DNA from: Streptomyces hyderabadensis
Lineage (GTDB): Bacteria; Actinomycetota; Actinomycetes; Streptomycetales; Streptomycetaceae
NCBI RefSeq assembly: GCF_020404845.1
Contig: NZ_JAIOJZ010000015.1
Location: forward strand, 1 to 64,000
Length of the DNA: 64,000 nt
Direction of reading: 5' to 3'
Under the pieces are notes generated by a model. That model ran no database searches, was not told where the DNA came from, and saw only the letters and a program-made list of their open reading frames with translations. Shown one piece after another: positions 36,201 to 44,275 of this stretch. Position numbers and translations under genes: made by a program. How positions within the stretch are numbered: the first letter of the stretch is position 1; every line of letters begins with the position of its first letter.

Positions 36201-36615
36201 CATGAACTACCCCGGCATCATGCTCGCCACCGACCACGACCCGCTGCCCTTCTCCGGGCAGACCCTGATCGCGGGCAACGCCCTGCACCGCACGGGCGGC
36301 GCGTTCTGGGGCGAGGCGCAGGAGTTCGGCGCCATCACCCTCTTCGCGCAGGGCCAGGACATCCCGGGCGTGACCATCCGGGACACCGAGATCCTCGACT
36401 CGACCTACGACGGCATCCAGTTCAAGACGGGAGGCGGCGCGATGCCGGACGTGAAGATCCAGAACGTCCGCATCGACAAGTCGAACAACGGCTCCGGCAT
36501 CCTCGCGATGGGCGGCGCCCGCGGCAGCGCGACCCTGACCGACGTCACCATCACCAACTCGGCGGAGGAGGACATACGGATCGAGCCCGGATCCCAGTTC
36601 AAGATCAACCAGTAG
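33226..36615 (+). CDS. Secreted multi-domain glycoside hydrolase, GH87-like alpha-glucanase
   Basis: A 1129-residue exported protein. It has a twin-arginine-like signal (R-R-R-S-L-G-R-R-T-L) with an A-H-A-A cleavage region near residue 38, and two discoidin (F5/8 type C) domains (about 43-182 and 191-327). Two CARDB beta-sandwich repeats (331-440, 443-552) and a CBM35-like domain opening Y-E-A-E-D-G-R-Y (554-715) follow. A right-handed beta-helix catalytic domain completes it, starting I-T-E-Y-G-A-V-P-G-D-G-L-D-D-T-D-A-I (725-1129). The order and helix motifs (T-Y-A-D-G-I-N-F-S, T-G-D-D-S-L-A) match GH87 mycodextranase/alpha-1,3-glucanase enzymes of actinomycetes. It probably degrades fungal or dental-type alpha-glucans. 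ATG at 33226 lies just ahead of the signal. Confidence 0.82.
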   Translation: MRRRSLGRRTLTGAAVAGLMTVGLLPLPLAATAHAAPVTAAADVNLALGRPAKAGGSHGAYPAGNATDGQQATYWEGPAGSFPQWLQVDLGTARDVDRVVLKLPAGWESRTQTLSLRGSTDGSTFQSLDASEGRAFGPAQAGTVAIDLDSPAEARYVRVDITGNTGWNAAQLAELEVYGDDVDTGPPPTGTNLARNKPVEATSTTQNYVAANATDDSTSTYWEAAGNPADLTVKLGADADVSGVVVKLNPDPVWSARTQSIQVLGRAQGASDFTSLRDRADYSFSPGQDNAVTIPVSGRVSDVRLRFFSNTGAPGGQVAEFQVLGTAAPAPDLTVTGLDWSPAAPDERDEVTVNATVRNAGTAPSAATTTEVTVEGTTAGSAAVPALDPGESTEVAVSTGTHAAGSYAVAAVADPKDTVAELDDTNNSRSAADRLVVDRAPGPDLEVRSITTNPANPAVGADVSFTVAVHNGGTSAVEAGTVTRVQAGSTTLDGTTGQIAAGATVDVPVSGTWKATSGGVTLTATADATERVAETNENNNVLAKSLVVGRGAAVPYTEYEAEDGRYEGTLLTTDAKRTFGHTNFGTESSGRKSVRLDSTGQYVEFTSTTSTNSIVVRNSIPDAPGGGGAEATISLYADGEFVQKLNLSSKHSWLYGSTDDPEGLTNRPGGDARRLFDESHALLDRTFPQGTEFRLQRDSGDSAAFYVIDLIDLEQVAPAKTKPAECTSITEYGAVPGDGLDDTDAIQRAVTDDQNGKIDCVWIPAGQWRQEQKILTDDPQNRGQYNQVGISNVTIRGAGMWHSQLYTLTPPQEAGGINHPHEGNFGFDIDGNTKISDIAIFGSGTIRGGDGNAEGGVGLNGRFGKDTKISNVWIEHANVGVWVGRDYSNIPELWGPADGLEFSGMRIRDTYADGINFSNGTRNSTVYNSSFRTTGDDSLAVWANKYVKDTSVDIGHDNHFRNNTIQLPWRANGIAVYGGYGNTIENNVVSDTMNYPGIMLATDHDPLPFSGQTLIAGNALHRTGGAFWGEAQEFGAITLFAQGQDIPGVTIRDTEILDSTYDGIQFKTGGGAMPDVKIQNVRIDKSNNGSGILAMGGARGSATLTDVTITNSAEEDIRIEPGSQFKINQ

Positions 36616-36619
36616 GCCG

Positions 36620-36660
36620 GCCCGCAGGAGCCGGCCGGTAGCGGCCGGCCGGGCGGGAGC
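36620..36660. terminator. GC-rich hairpin between convergent genes
   Basis: GCCGGCC and GGCCGGC arms around GGTAGC form a compact stem between the glucanase stop and the stop of the opposing gene. There is no T-run. Confidence 0.5.
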
Positions 36661-36663
36661 CGG

Positions 36664-38946
36664 TCAGCGGGAGACGGCCCGGCGGCGCGGAGCACCACCG
36701 CGCCGCCGGGCTTCCGCCGTGCCCGGCAGCCGTCCGGGAGTGCGCTCGCCGGGGACGCGGGCGTCGTCCTCCCGGCGTTCGGCGTTGAGTTCGTCCACCG
36801 CGCCGAGCGCGTCGCCGATCGTCGCGTAGTCCACCGCGATGAAGTTGACCGGTCTGCCGCGCTGCCGCTCACAGGTGTGCGCCCGCTCCAGCACCCGCTG
36901 CCGGGAGTTGACCACCCCGGCGTCCAGCCGCAGCCCGCCGCCCGCCGTGACGAAGTGGTTCAGCAGGAACAGCCGCTTGTCCGAGCCGCCCCGGTTGGGC
37001 AGGCAGGACATCTCGTCCGGGCTGCGGAAGGCGAAGGGCGTCTCCATGCCGTACCGGTAGAGGTTGCGGTACCAGGGCGCGGGCCCGTCCGCCTGCTCCG
37101 CGAAGACGACCAGCCGCCGACCGCTGTCGATCATGTCCTTGAGCTTCGGCCACGGGCGGTCCGGGTCGGGGTCCGGCTCGTACAGCAGATCCGAGAGGCC
37201 GGCCCGGACGAAGGCGTCCTGGGTGGTCACCGCGTCCACGCCGTCCTGGAGGACCAGCGTGACGATCTCCGTGGGGTTGTCGCGCAGCCAGTCACCGATC
37301 TGCCGCAGCGTCGGCTCCAGTTCCAGGGCCCCGGCGCCGCACACCGAGTGACACAGCCACAGACCCGGGTGGGGCGGGTTCACCCGTTCCAGGATCGTGG
37401 TCAGCCGACGGCGTTCGGCGGGGGAGAAGTCGGAGGTGCTCAGCCGCTCCGCGACCTCCTCGGGCCGCTCCCAGCGGTGGGTGTCGAGCAGCAGGATCCG
37501 CACCCCGGCGCCCAGCTGGCCGACGATGTCCGGATCCTGCAGGGGGCCGATGAACCGGTCCGCCGTCGTCGCCATCGCGTTGTGCGAGGCGAGCTGGGCG
37601 ATCTCGTCGTAGCGGGCGTCGCACAGCTCGGCGCTGCCCTGGCAGATCCGCGGGGAGGAGCCGGTGATCGCCACCGGCGCCAGCATCGTCCCGACCAGGG
37701 CGACCGCGGTGACGGTGAAGGTCAGCGCCGGAACGTGCCGCGGATCGGTGAGGACCGGCACGCCGGGCCGGGTCTGCCACACCCAGCCGACGGTGATCAG
37801 CAGGGCGCCCGCGGCGAGCAGGATCACCGCGACGACGACGGCGGTGGTCAGCAGCCGGTCCAGCGCGGCGGCCTGGACGTCGGCGAGCAGCCCGGTGGCC
37901 GAAGGGGGCCACGACGCCGGGGTGCCGAACAGCGTGTCGCCCAGGGTGAGCCGCAGCAGGAGCACGGTGAGCGCCATGACGGCGGCGGCGGCCGCCGGCA
38001 CCCAGCCCAGCGGGATCAGCCGGCGCTTGGCGGGCGAGGGCGTCAGGAACCACAGCAGGGTGAGCGCGGCGGCGCACAGCACGGCCGCCGCCGGTTCCAC
38101 CACGTCCTGGAAGAGCCGGGTCACGTTGCGGGCGCGGTCCAGCGGGGCCAGCGCCTCGGTGCCGGGCTCGACGTCGACGCTCACCACCCAGGTGCCCTGC
38201 CGTGCCTCCCGCAACAGCTCCTCGGCGGCGTCCCGGACCTGGTCGGTCAGGGCGACGGGAGCGAGCGCGGCCAGGGCGGCGGCCACGTCGCCCCGGTCCA
38301 GTGCCGTGCGCACCGTGGATCTGACGCCGTCGTGCGCCGCGCCGTCCGGGACCAGCCGCATCAACGCGTCCGTGGCCGCGGCGGCCTGGTCGTGCGTAAG
38401 CGGCAGCGTCGGCAGCTCCTCCAGCGGCGCCTCCCCGGCCACCACCCGTGCCACCAGCTCGGACAGGTGCTGCACGAAGGCCTGGAAGTCGGGTTCGGAG
38501 CGCTTCTGCAGCGCGGCGACGGCGTCGCCGAAGTACGCCTGGCTGAGCCGTTCGACGTTCGCGACGACGGGCTCCAGGTCGACCCTGATCCGCAGCCGGT
38601 CGCCGTCGCCCTCCAGGTAGTGGACCATTTCCTCGATCTGGCCCTCGCCCATGGTGCGCAGCGTCTCCGGCGGGATCACCACCTTGAGGTTCGAGGTGAC
38701 GGTCGACTGCGGAACCGGCAGCCGCTCCAGCAGGTCGCTGGTGAACGGCGTGCTGCCCGGATCCACCAGCACCTCGTCGTAGAAGCGCTGGTAGGCGTGC
38801 TCGTCCTCCAGCACCTGGCCGTAGAACCCGGCGTCCAGCACCGTACTGCGGACGACGGCCGCGGCGGCCAGGACGGTCAGGCTCAGCACCGCCACGCACC
38901 AGACCAGCACCTCGACCCAGGGCGGGCACCGGAACAGTGCGTTCAT
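36664..38946 (-). CDS. Membrane protein fused to a PI-PLC-like phosphodiesterase domain
   Basis: A 760-residue protein. One N-terminal membrane segment (about 10-32) is followed by a roughly 230-residue helical extracytoplasmic region and then several hydrophobic segments (about 278-420). The C-terminal part (about 445-710) resembles PI-specific phospholipase C X-domains: H455 in L-A-S-H-N-A-M, a D-T-H-R-W segment, H533 in C-H-S-V-C, and repeated L-V-L-Q-D / L-V-V-F-A-E strands. The two histidines are the expected acid/base pair. The natural substrate is unknown. The basic C-terminal tail of about 30 residues is probably disordered. Confidence 0.75.
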   Translation of the reverse strand: MNALFRCPPWVEVLVWCVAVLSLTVLAAAAVVRSTVLDAGFYGQVLEDEHAYQRFYDEVLVDPGSTPFTSDLLERLPVPQSTVTSNLKVVIPPETLRTMGEGQIEEMVHYLEGDGDRLRIRVDLEPVVANVERLSQAYFGDAVAALQKRSEPDFQAFVQHLSELVARVVAGEAPLEELPTLPLTHDQAAAATDALMRLVPDGAAHDGVRSTVRTALDRGDVAAALAALAPVALTDQVRDAAEELLREARQGTWVVSVDVEPGTEALAPLDRARNVTRLFQDVVEPAAAVLCAAALTLLWFLTPSPAKRRLIPLGWVPAAAAAVMALTVLLLRLTLGDTLFGTPASWPPSATGLLADVQAAALDRLLTTAVVVAVILLAAGALLITVGWVWQTRPGVPVLTDPRHVPALTFTVTAVALVGTMLAPVAITGSSPRICQGSAELCDARYDEIAQLASHNAMATTADRFIGPLQDPDIVGQLGAGVRILLLDTHRWERPEEVAERLSTSDFSPAERRRLTTILERVNPPHPGLWLCHSVCGAGALELEPTLRQIGDWLRDNPTEIVTLVLQDGVDAVTTQDAFVRAGLSDLLYEPDPDPDRPWPKLKDMIDSGRRLVVFAEQADGPAPWYRNLYRYGMETPFAFRSPDEMSCLPNRGGSDKRLFLLNHFVTAGGGLRLDAGVVNSRQRVLERAHTCERQRGRPVNFIAVDYATIGDALGAVDELNAERREDDARVPGERTPGRLPGTAEARRRGGAPRRRAVSR

Positions 38947-39115
38947 GGAACCATTCTCGTATCAGCCGGCCGCCGTGCCGCACGGCGCCCGGACCGGGAG
39001 TGCCATCACACGCATGCCCCGGCCCGGCCCTGCCGATACGTGTCAGCTTCCGCCCGGCACCTCCCCGGGGGCAGCACTGCCCCGGTGGGCGAGGCCGCCG
39101 ACCAGGGCCAGGTCG

Positions 39116-39150
39116 CAGGCCCCCGGACCGGATCCCGGTCCGGGGGCCTG
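39116..39150 (-). terminator. Terminator of the GAPDH gene
   Basis: A perfect 16-bp stem (CAGGCCCCCGGACCGG with its complement) encloses an ATC loop, 17 nt past the GAPDH stop. Confidence 0.8.
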
Positions 39151-39166
39151 ACCCGACCTGACCGGC

Positions 39167-40612
39167 TCAGACCGCCGGTGCGGGATACGTCGGGTACTCC
39201 ACCCCGGAGACGTGCTGGACGACCCGCACGACCTGGCAGGAGTAGCCGAACTCGTTGTCGTACCAGAGGTAGAGGATCGCGTTGTCGCCCTCGACCTTCA
39301 GCGCGCCGGCGTCCACGATCGAGGCGTGGCGCGAGCCGATGAAGTCGCTGGAGACCGCGTCGGGGGCGCTGATGAAGTCGATCTGGCGCTTGAGCGGCGA
39401 GGTCAGCGACACCTCGCGCAGGTGGTCCAGGACCTCTTCGCGGGTCGCCTCCCGGGCCAGCTGGAGGTTGAGGATCGCGATCGACACGTCCGGCACGGGC
39501 ACCCGGATCGAGCTGCCGGTGATCCGCGCCTTCAGGTCGGGCAGCGCCTTGGCGACGGCCGAGGCGGCGCCGGTCTCCGTGATGACCATGTTCAGCGGCG
39601 CGCTGCGGCCGCGGCGGTCCGACTTGTGGTAGTTGTCCAGCAGGTTCTGGTCGTTGGTGAAGGAGTGCACCGTCTCCACGTGACCGCGCAGCACGCCGTA
39701 CTCGTCGTCCATCGCCTTCAGCGGCGGGACGATCGCGTTGGTGGTGCAGGACGCGCAGGACAGGATCCGCTCGTCCGGCTTGACGGTGTCGTGGTTGACG
39801 CCATGGACGATGTTCGGGACGTCGCCCTTGCCCGGCGCGGTCAGCACGACCTTGTCGATGCCCGGGCGCAGGTGCTTCGACAGGCCCTCGCGGTCGCGCC
39901 ACTTGCCGGTGTTGTCGATGAGGATGGCGTCCTTGATGCCGTACGCCGTGTAGTCGACCTGGCTCGGGTCGTCCGCGTAGATCACCTTGATGGCGTTGCC
40001 GTTGGCGAGGATCGTGCTGCTGTCCTCGTCGACGGTGATCGTGCCCTGGAACTGGCCGTGCACGGAGTCGCGGCGCAGCAGCGAGGCGCGCTTGACCAGG
40101 TCCTGCTGCCCACCGCCCCGCACGACGACGGCGCGCAGCCGCAGCCCGTTGCCGGAGCCGGCCTTCTCGATGAGCAGCCGGGCGACGAGCCGGCCGATGC
40201 GGCCGAAGCCGTACAGGACGACATCGCGGCCCTCGCGCCGGTCGGTCTTGTTGGCGCCGGTGGCCCCGGCGACGGCCTCGGCCGTGAACTCCTCGACCGA
40301 CAGACCCCGGTCGTCGGTCCGGTAGGTCGCGGCGAGCATGCCGATGTCGATCTGCGAGGGCCCCAGGTCGAGCGTGGTGAGTGCGCGCAGGAAGGGCATC
40401 GTCTCGGTGACCGAGAGCTCCGCCCCGGCGATCTGGCGGGCGAAGCGGTGGGTCTTGAGGATGCTGACCACCGACTTGTTCACCAGGGAACGGCTGTGCA
40501 GCAGGATCGTGACGTCCTGCTCCCGGTGCAGCTTCCCGATCATCGGGATCATCGATTCCGCGGTCTCTTCGCGGTGCTTCCAGTTGGTGAACGAGTCGTC
40601 GTTGACAGTCAC
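39167..40612 (-). CDS. gap: Glyceraldehyde-3-phosphate dehydrogenase, long form
   Basis: A 481-residue enzyme. The NAD-binding motif V-V-L-Y-G-F-G-R-I-G-R begins near residue 131 and the active-site cysteine is Cys289 in C-A-S-C-T-T-N-A. Further motifs are V-H-S-F-T-N-D-Q and the C-terminal W-Y-D-N-E-F-G-Y-S. Ordinary GAPDH is about 335 residues with the cysteine near 150, so this protein has an extra N-terminal helical domain of about 130 residues. Such long forms exist in actinobacteria beside a standard gene. The N-A after C-T-T, where most have N-C, may tune activity. The GTG start at 40612 is inferred from conservation of the T-V-N-D-D-S-F-T-N beginning. Confidence 0.9.
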   Translation of the reverse strand: MTVNDDSFTNWKHREETAESMIPMIGKLHREQDVTILLHSRSLVNKSVVSILKTHRFARQIAGAELSVTETMPFLRALTTLDLGPSQIDIGMLAATYRTDDRGLSVEEFTAEAVAGATGANKTDRREGRDVVLYGFGRIGRLVARLLIEKAGSGNGLRLRAVVVRGGGQQDLVKRASLLRRDSVHGQFQGTITVDEDSSTILANGNAIKVIYADDPSQVDYTAYGIKDAILIDNTGKWRDREGLSKHLRPGIDKVVLTAPGKGDVPNIVHGVNHDTVKPDERILSCASCTTNAIVPPLKAMDDEYGVLRGHVETVHSFTNDQNLLDNYHKSDRRGRSAPLNMVITETGAASAVAKALPDLKARITGSSIRVPVPDVSIAILNLQLAREATREEVLDHLREVSLTSPLKRQIDFISAPDAVSSDFIGSRHASIVDAGALKVEGDNAILYLWYDNEFGYSCQVVRVVQHVSGVEYPTYPAPAV

Positions 40613-40825
40613 GTCTCTTATCTTTCGAGCTAGGCGGCGCTCATATGCTAACCCCACCGCGTTGATGATCGATCAAGTGGGCCCCGGGCTGATCAGATGA
40701 GTACGGAACCGGGTGCGCCGCTCGAACAGGGTTGCGCCGTGGGCGACCGGGTACGCGAGGCTGGACCCGGGTCCGCGCCGATCGTTCGCGCGGGCCGCAA
40801 CACCGCCGCTACCAGGGAATCTGCC

Positions 40826-41236
40826 ATGGAGACACCCGCGAACGACCACCCCGTCACGCCGGCTCAGCGGGCGCTGGACACGCTCGCCGAGTCCCCCGAG
40901 GCCGCCGACAACACGGCGGCGCTCGACACGCTCGCGAGCAGCGACGTCCTCGTGCCGGTGCCCGACGACGCGAACGACCGGGACGCCGCCGACCCCGGCA
41001 TGCTGGCGCTTCCGGTGCTGGAGCAGCAGGGCGGCCGGCAGGTGGTGCCCGTGTTCACCTCGGAGCTGGAGATGGCCGGCCTGCTGCCGTACGTCTCCCG
41101 CTACCGCATGGTGCCGCTGGGAGCCCTCGCCGCGCAGTGGCCGGCCGACGACCTGTCGCTGTCCATCGACGCCGGGTCGGAGCACCGCCTCACCCTCACC
41201 TCGGACGGCGTGCGCACCCTGCTGGCCCGTCCCTAG
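40826..41236 (+). CDS. SseB-domain protein
   Basis: A 136-residue protein with the SseB N-terminal fold pattern: V-L-V-P-V-P-D-D, L-A-L-P-V-L-E-Q-Q-G-G-R-Q-V-V-P-V-F-T-S-E-L-E-M and a final L-T-L-T-S-D-G-V. SseB proteins bind no known ligand and were named for enhanced serine sensitivity in E. coli. An acidic, Ala-rich N-terminus of about 30 residues precedes the domain. ATG at 40826 is chosen over 40697 because of AGGGA about 8 nt upstream. Confidence 0.75.
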   Translation: METPANDHPVTPAQRALDTLAESPEAADNTAALDTLASSDVLVPVPDDANDRDAADPGMLALPVLEQQGGRQVVPVFTSELEMAGLLPYVSRYRMVPLGALAAQWPADDLSLSIDAGSEHRLTLTSDGVRTLLARP

Positions 41237-41291
41237 GGGCGAGGGCCCAGGGTCTTCGGCCTCGGCCGGTGACGAGGGCCGCCGACCCCCG

Positions 41292-41699
41292 TCAGGGGCG
41301 GGGTCCCTCGTCGTCGCCGAGGGTGCGGGCCAGCGCGGCCCGCTGCAGCGGCAGTATCTCGGCGTGCAGGTCCCGGCCCCTGGGGGTCAGCGTGACGTAC
41401 ACGCCGCGCCGGTCCTCCGCGCACATGGAGCGCTGCACCAGGCCGTCCTTCTCCAGCCGGGCGATCAGCCGGGACAGCGCGCTCTGGCTCAGGTGCACCC
41501 GGCCGACCAGGTTCTGCACCCGGCACCGGTCACCGGCCGCCGGCCCCTCGGACACGAGGAGGTCGAGCACCTCGAAGTCGCTCGCGCCCAGGCCGTGCGG
41601 GTGCAGTGCCCGGTCGATCTCGCACATCGTGCGGGCGTGCACCGACAGGATGTCCCGCCACCGTTCCTCGAGCCGCGCACCGGCCGTCTTGGCTCCCAT
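41292..41699 (-). CDS. MarR-family regulator
   Basis: A 135-residue winged-helix repressor (H-L-S-Q-S-A-L-S-R-L-I-A-R-L-E-K-D-G-L-V, D-R-R-G-V-Y-V-T-L-T wing). It carries several Cys (C-E-I-D, D-R-C-R, M-C-A-E-D-R), so redox sensing is conceivable but not shown. An AACC-GATATT-GGTT dyad 20 bp upstream is a probable autoregulatory operator. Confidence 0.87.
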   Translation of the reverse strand: MGAKTAGARLEERWRDILSVHARTMCEIDRALHPHGLGASDFEVLDLLVSEGPAAGDRCRVQNLVGRVHLSQSALSRLIARLEKDGLVQRSMCAEDRRGVYVTLTPRGRDLHAEILPLQRAALARTLGDDEGPRP

Positions 41700-41718
41700 G
41701 GATGAACGGTAGCACCGG

Positions 41719-41732
41719 AACCGATATTGGTT
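41719..41732. promoter_or_regulatory. Operator candidate for the MarR regulator
   Basis: AACCGATATTGGTT is a near-perfect 14-bp palindrome (AACC-N-ATAT-N-GGTT) 20 bp before the MarR start, in the region shared with the divergent small HTH gene. Confidence 0.5.
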
Positions 41733-41827
41733 GAATGTGCAAATGGCCCGGTTGCCGGACAACGGGGCCCCGGCTGCGGGAAGGTGGAGGGACACGGCAG
41801 GACGGGCCCGCGCGCAGGGAGGACGAG

Positions 41828-42115
41828 ATGCTCAGGACGCCCGTGCACGGCACGCGTCTCGACATCCTGGAATGGCTGAAGGACCCGGCCGCGCACTTCC
41901 CGCCGCAGCGTCACGTCGACCCCGCCGAGCACGGTGTCCACGCGGGCCCCGTCGCCGCGAAGCTCGGGGTGTCCCGCCGGGTGGCCGAGGCCCACCTGGG
42001 GCTCCTCGCCCGTCTCGGCCTGCTCCGCGCCCGGAGGATCCGCCGCCGCACCTATTACCGGCGCGACGAGGTGCGGATCGCCGAGGTGGCGCGGATGTTC
42101 GAGAAGGGCTGGTAG
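41828..42115 (+). CDS. Small ArsR-like winged-helix protein
   Basis: A 95-residue protein: L-D-I-L-E-W-L-K-D-P near the N-terminus, then V-A-A-K-L-G-V-S-R-R-V-A-E-A-H-L-G-L-L-A-R-L-G-L-L and a basic wing R-I-R-R-R-T-Y-Y-R-R-D. It looks like a full ArsR-type DNA-binding domain with no metal-binding cysteines. Target and signal are unknown. GGGAGGACGAG before ATG sets the start. Confidence 0.78.
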   Translation: MLRTPVHGTRLDILEWLKDPAAHFPPQRHVDPAEHGVHAGPVAAKLGVSRRVAEAHLGLLARLGLLRARRIRRRTYYRRDEVRIAEVARMFEKGW

Positions 42116-42232
42116 GCGCGGGCACCGGCCCCCGGCCCGCCTCGCCGCGACACCGCTCGCTGGGGTGACACGCGCCGACGCGCTCCGGCGTGACGCCCGG
42201 CGCACAGCCGGGTGTAGTAGGAACTGGATGCC

Positions 42233-43069
42233 ATGAGCGCCATCAGCATCGGTCAGGCCGTCGTCCTCGGAGCCGTCGAGGGGGTGACCGAGTTCCTGCC
42301 CGTCTCCTCCACCGGACACCTCAAGATCGTCGAGGGGCTGATGGGCATCCCGGTCGACGACGACGCCGTCATCGGCTTCTCCGCGGTCATCCAGGTCGGC
42401 GCGATCGCCGCCGTGCTCGTCTACTTCTCCAAGGACATCGCGCGGATCGTCACCGCCTGGGTGCGCGGACTGCGCGACCGGGAGGAGCGCTACCACCACG
42501 ACTACAAGTTCGGCTGGTGGGTCATCTTCGCCACCATCCCCATCGTCCTCGTCGGCCTGGCCGCCAAGCCCCTGATCAAGGGCCCCCTGGCCTCGCTGTG
42601 GGTGGTCGCCGGCTCGCTCATCGTCGGCAGCGGCGTGATGTGGTGGGCCGACCGCACCGGGCGGCACAAGCGGGGCGAGGACGACACGTCCTTCAAGGAC
42701 GCGATGCTGGTCGGCGGCTCCCAGATCCTGGCCCTGCTCTTCCCGGGCTTCTCCCGCTCCGGCGCCACCATGTCCACGGCCCTGCTGCTCGACCTGGACC
42801 GGGTCGCCGCCACCCGGCTGTCCTTCTTCCTCGGCATCCCGGCCCTGACCGGGGCGGGCCTGTACGAGCTGAAGGACGCCCTGGGCACGGGAGCGGGCGC
42901 CGCGCCGCTGGCGGTCGGCACCCTCGTCTCCTTCGTCGTGGCCTACGCCTCCATCGCCTGGCTGCTGAAGTTCGTCGCCAAGCACTCCTTCAACGCGTTC
43001 GTCATCTACCGCATCGCGGTCGGCGTCCTGCTGTTCGGGCTGCTCGGCGCGGGCGTGCTGCACAGCTGA
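42233..43069 (+). CDS. uppP: Undecaprenyl-diphosphatase
   Basis: A 278-residue membrane protein of the BacA/UppP family that recycles undecaprenyl pyrophosphate to the phosphate carrier for wall synthesis. The signature motifs are E-G-V-T-E-F-L-P-V-S-S-T-G-H-L near the N-terminus and P-G-F-S-R-S-G-A-T in the middle, with about seven membrane segments. Overexpression in this family gives bacitracin resistance. It is 118 bp downstream of the small HTH gene. Confidence 0.95.
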   Translation: MSAISIGQAVVLGAVEGVTEFLPVSSTGHLKIVEGLMGIPVDDDAVIGFSAVIQVGAIAAVLVYFSKDIARIVTAWVRGLRDREERYHHDYKFGWWVIFATIPIVLVGLAAKPLIKGPLASLWVVAGSLIVGSGVMWWADRTGRHKRGEDDTSFKDAMLVGGSQILALLFPGFSRSGATMSTALLLDLDRVAATRLSFFLGIPALTGAGLYELKDALGTGAGAAPLAVGTLVSFVVAYASIAWLLKFVAKHSFNAFVIYRIAVGVLLFGLLGAGVLHS

Positions 43070-43075
43070 CGCCGC

Positions 43076-44134
43076 TCAGCGTGCGGCGCGCAGCGGCTCC
43101 CCGACGCTCCTCATGTGCCGCAGTGCCTCGCGGTGCGAGGCCAGCAGCCCCGTCTGGTGGTACGGCACGCCCAGTTCGGCGCAGTACGCCTCGGTGATGA
43201 CCTGGGCCCGGCCGAGGGCCGGGGTCGGCATGCTGGGGAAGAGGTGGTGCTCGATCTGGTAGTTGAGGCCGCCCATGAAGGCGTCGACGAGCACACCGCC
43301 CCGCACGTTGCGGGAGGTCAGCACCTGACGGCGCAGGAAGTCCAGCCGCATGCCCTCCTCGATCATCGGCATGCCCTTGTGGTTGGGCGCGAAGACCGAG
43401 CCCAGGTAGATCCCGAACAGGCCCTGGTGCACGGCGAGGAAGACCAGCGCCTTGCCCGGGGAGAGGACCGTGAACAGGCCGCCGAAGTACAGCCCGAAGT
43501 GGGCCACGAGCAGGCTGCCCTCCAGCACCGGCCGCTTCACGGCCCGGCTGCCGAGCGCCTTGAAGCTGTTGAAGCTCAGGTTGAGGCCCTCCAGCGTCAG
43601 CAGCGGGAAGAACAGGACCGCCTGGTGCCTGCCGATGAACCGGGGGAGCCCGGTCGCCCTGGCGGCCTGACCCCGCGACCACACCAGGATGTCGGGGGAG
43701 ACGTCCGGGTCCTTCTCCTCGTGGTTGGGGTTCGCGTGGTGGCGGGTGTGCTTGTTCATCCACCAGCCGTAGCTCATGCCCAGCAGCAGGTTCGCCGCCA
43801 GCAGGCCGCCCGCCTCACTGGGACGCCGGCGCGTGAAGACCTGCCGGTGGGCGAGGTCGTGGGCGGCCAGTCCCAGCTGGCCGAAGACCACGGCGAGCGC
43901 GACCGCGACGAACAGCTGGCTCCAGCTGTCCCCCAGCGTGACGAAGGCGGCCACACCGCCGGCGAGCGCGAGGGCGACGGCGCCGAAACGGACCGTGTAG
44001 TACAGCGGGCGGCGCCGGAGCAGCCCCGCGTCGGCCATCCGCCGTGACAGTTCGGAGAAGTCGCTCCCCTTCTCGCGTCCCTTTTCCCGTGCGGGCGTGG
44101 GCAGGCTCTCGACGAGCACCGTTGATTCGACCAT
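43076..44134 (-). CDS. Membrane fatty-acid desaturase
   Basis: A 352-residue di-iron desaturase. It shows the three histidine boxes H-D-L-A-H-R, H-T-R-H-H-A-N-P-N-H and Q-I-E-H-H-L-F, plus an N-H-K-G-M motif, with about four membrane helices. The Q-x-x-H-H third box is that of front-end or DesA3-like acyl desaturases. It probably adjusts membrane lipid unsaturation. The electron donor is not encoded nearby. A CATACT hexamer 7 nt before the ATG at 44134 suggests a leaderless start. Confidence 0.9.
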   Translation of the reverse strand: MVESTVLVESLPTPAREKGREKGSDFSELSRRMADAGLLRRRPLYYTVRFGAVALALAGGVAAFVTLGDSWSQLFVAVALAVVFGQLGLAAHDLAHRQVFTRRRPSEAGGLLAANLLLGMSYGWWMNKHTRHHANPNHEEKDPDVSPDILVWSRGQAARATGLPRFIGRHQAVLFFPLLTLEGLNLSFNSFKALGSRAVKRPVLEGSLLVAHFGLYFGGLFTVLSPGKALVFLAVHQGLFGIYLGSVFAPNHKGMPMIEEGMRLDFLRRQVLTSRNVRGGVLVDAFMGGLNYQIEHHLFPSMPTPALGRAQVITEAYCAELGVPYHQTGLLASHREALRHMRSVGEPLRAAR

Positions 44135-44275
44135 GCACTTGAGTATGTGAACGGGCTGCCGGCCGCAGAATGGCGTCCGCCCCCGAAGCGGGGGTGAGGC
44201 CAGCACCACCCCGGTACGGGGGTCCACCACCCTCGGCCGCCCGCCGTCCGGGCCGGCCGAGGGAGAATGGCGATC

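Noticed and set aside
33097..36288. Very long minus-strand open frame opposite the glucanase gene
   Set aside because: It is the antisense shadow typical of high third-position GC. It has monotonous Gly/Val/Asp/Ala composition and no motifs, while the plus strand has clear domains.
38947..39166. Small gene in the gap before the GAPDH terminator
   Set aside because: Short open frames here lack RBS and domain signals. The only clear structure is the terminator hairpin.
36877..39342. Long plus-strand open frame opposite the PI-PLC-like gene
   Set aside because: Low-complexity Arg/Gly/Gln composition with no domain, and it crosses the start region of the real minus-strand gene.
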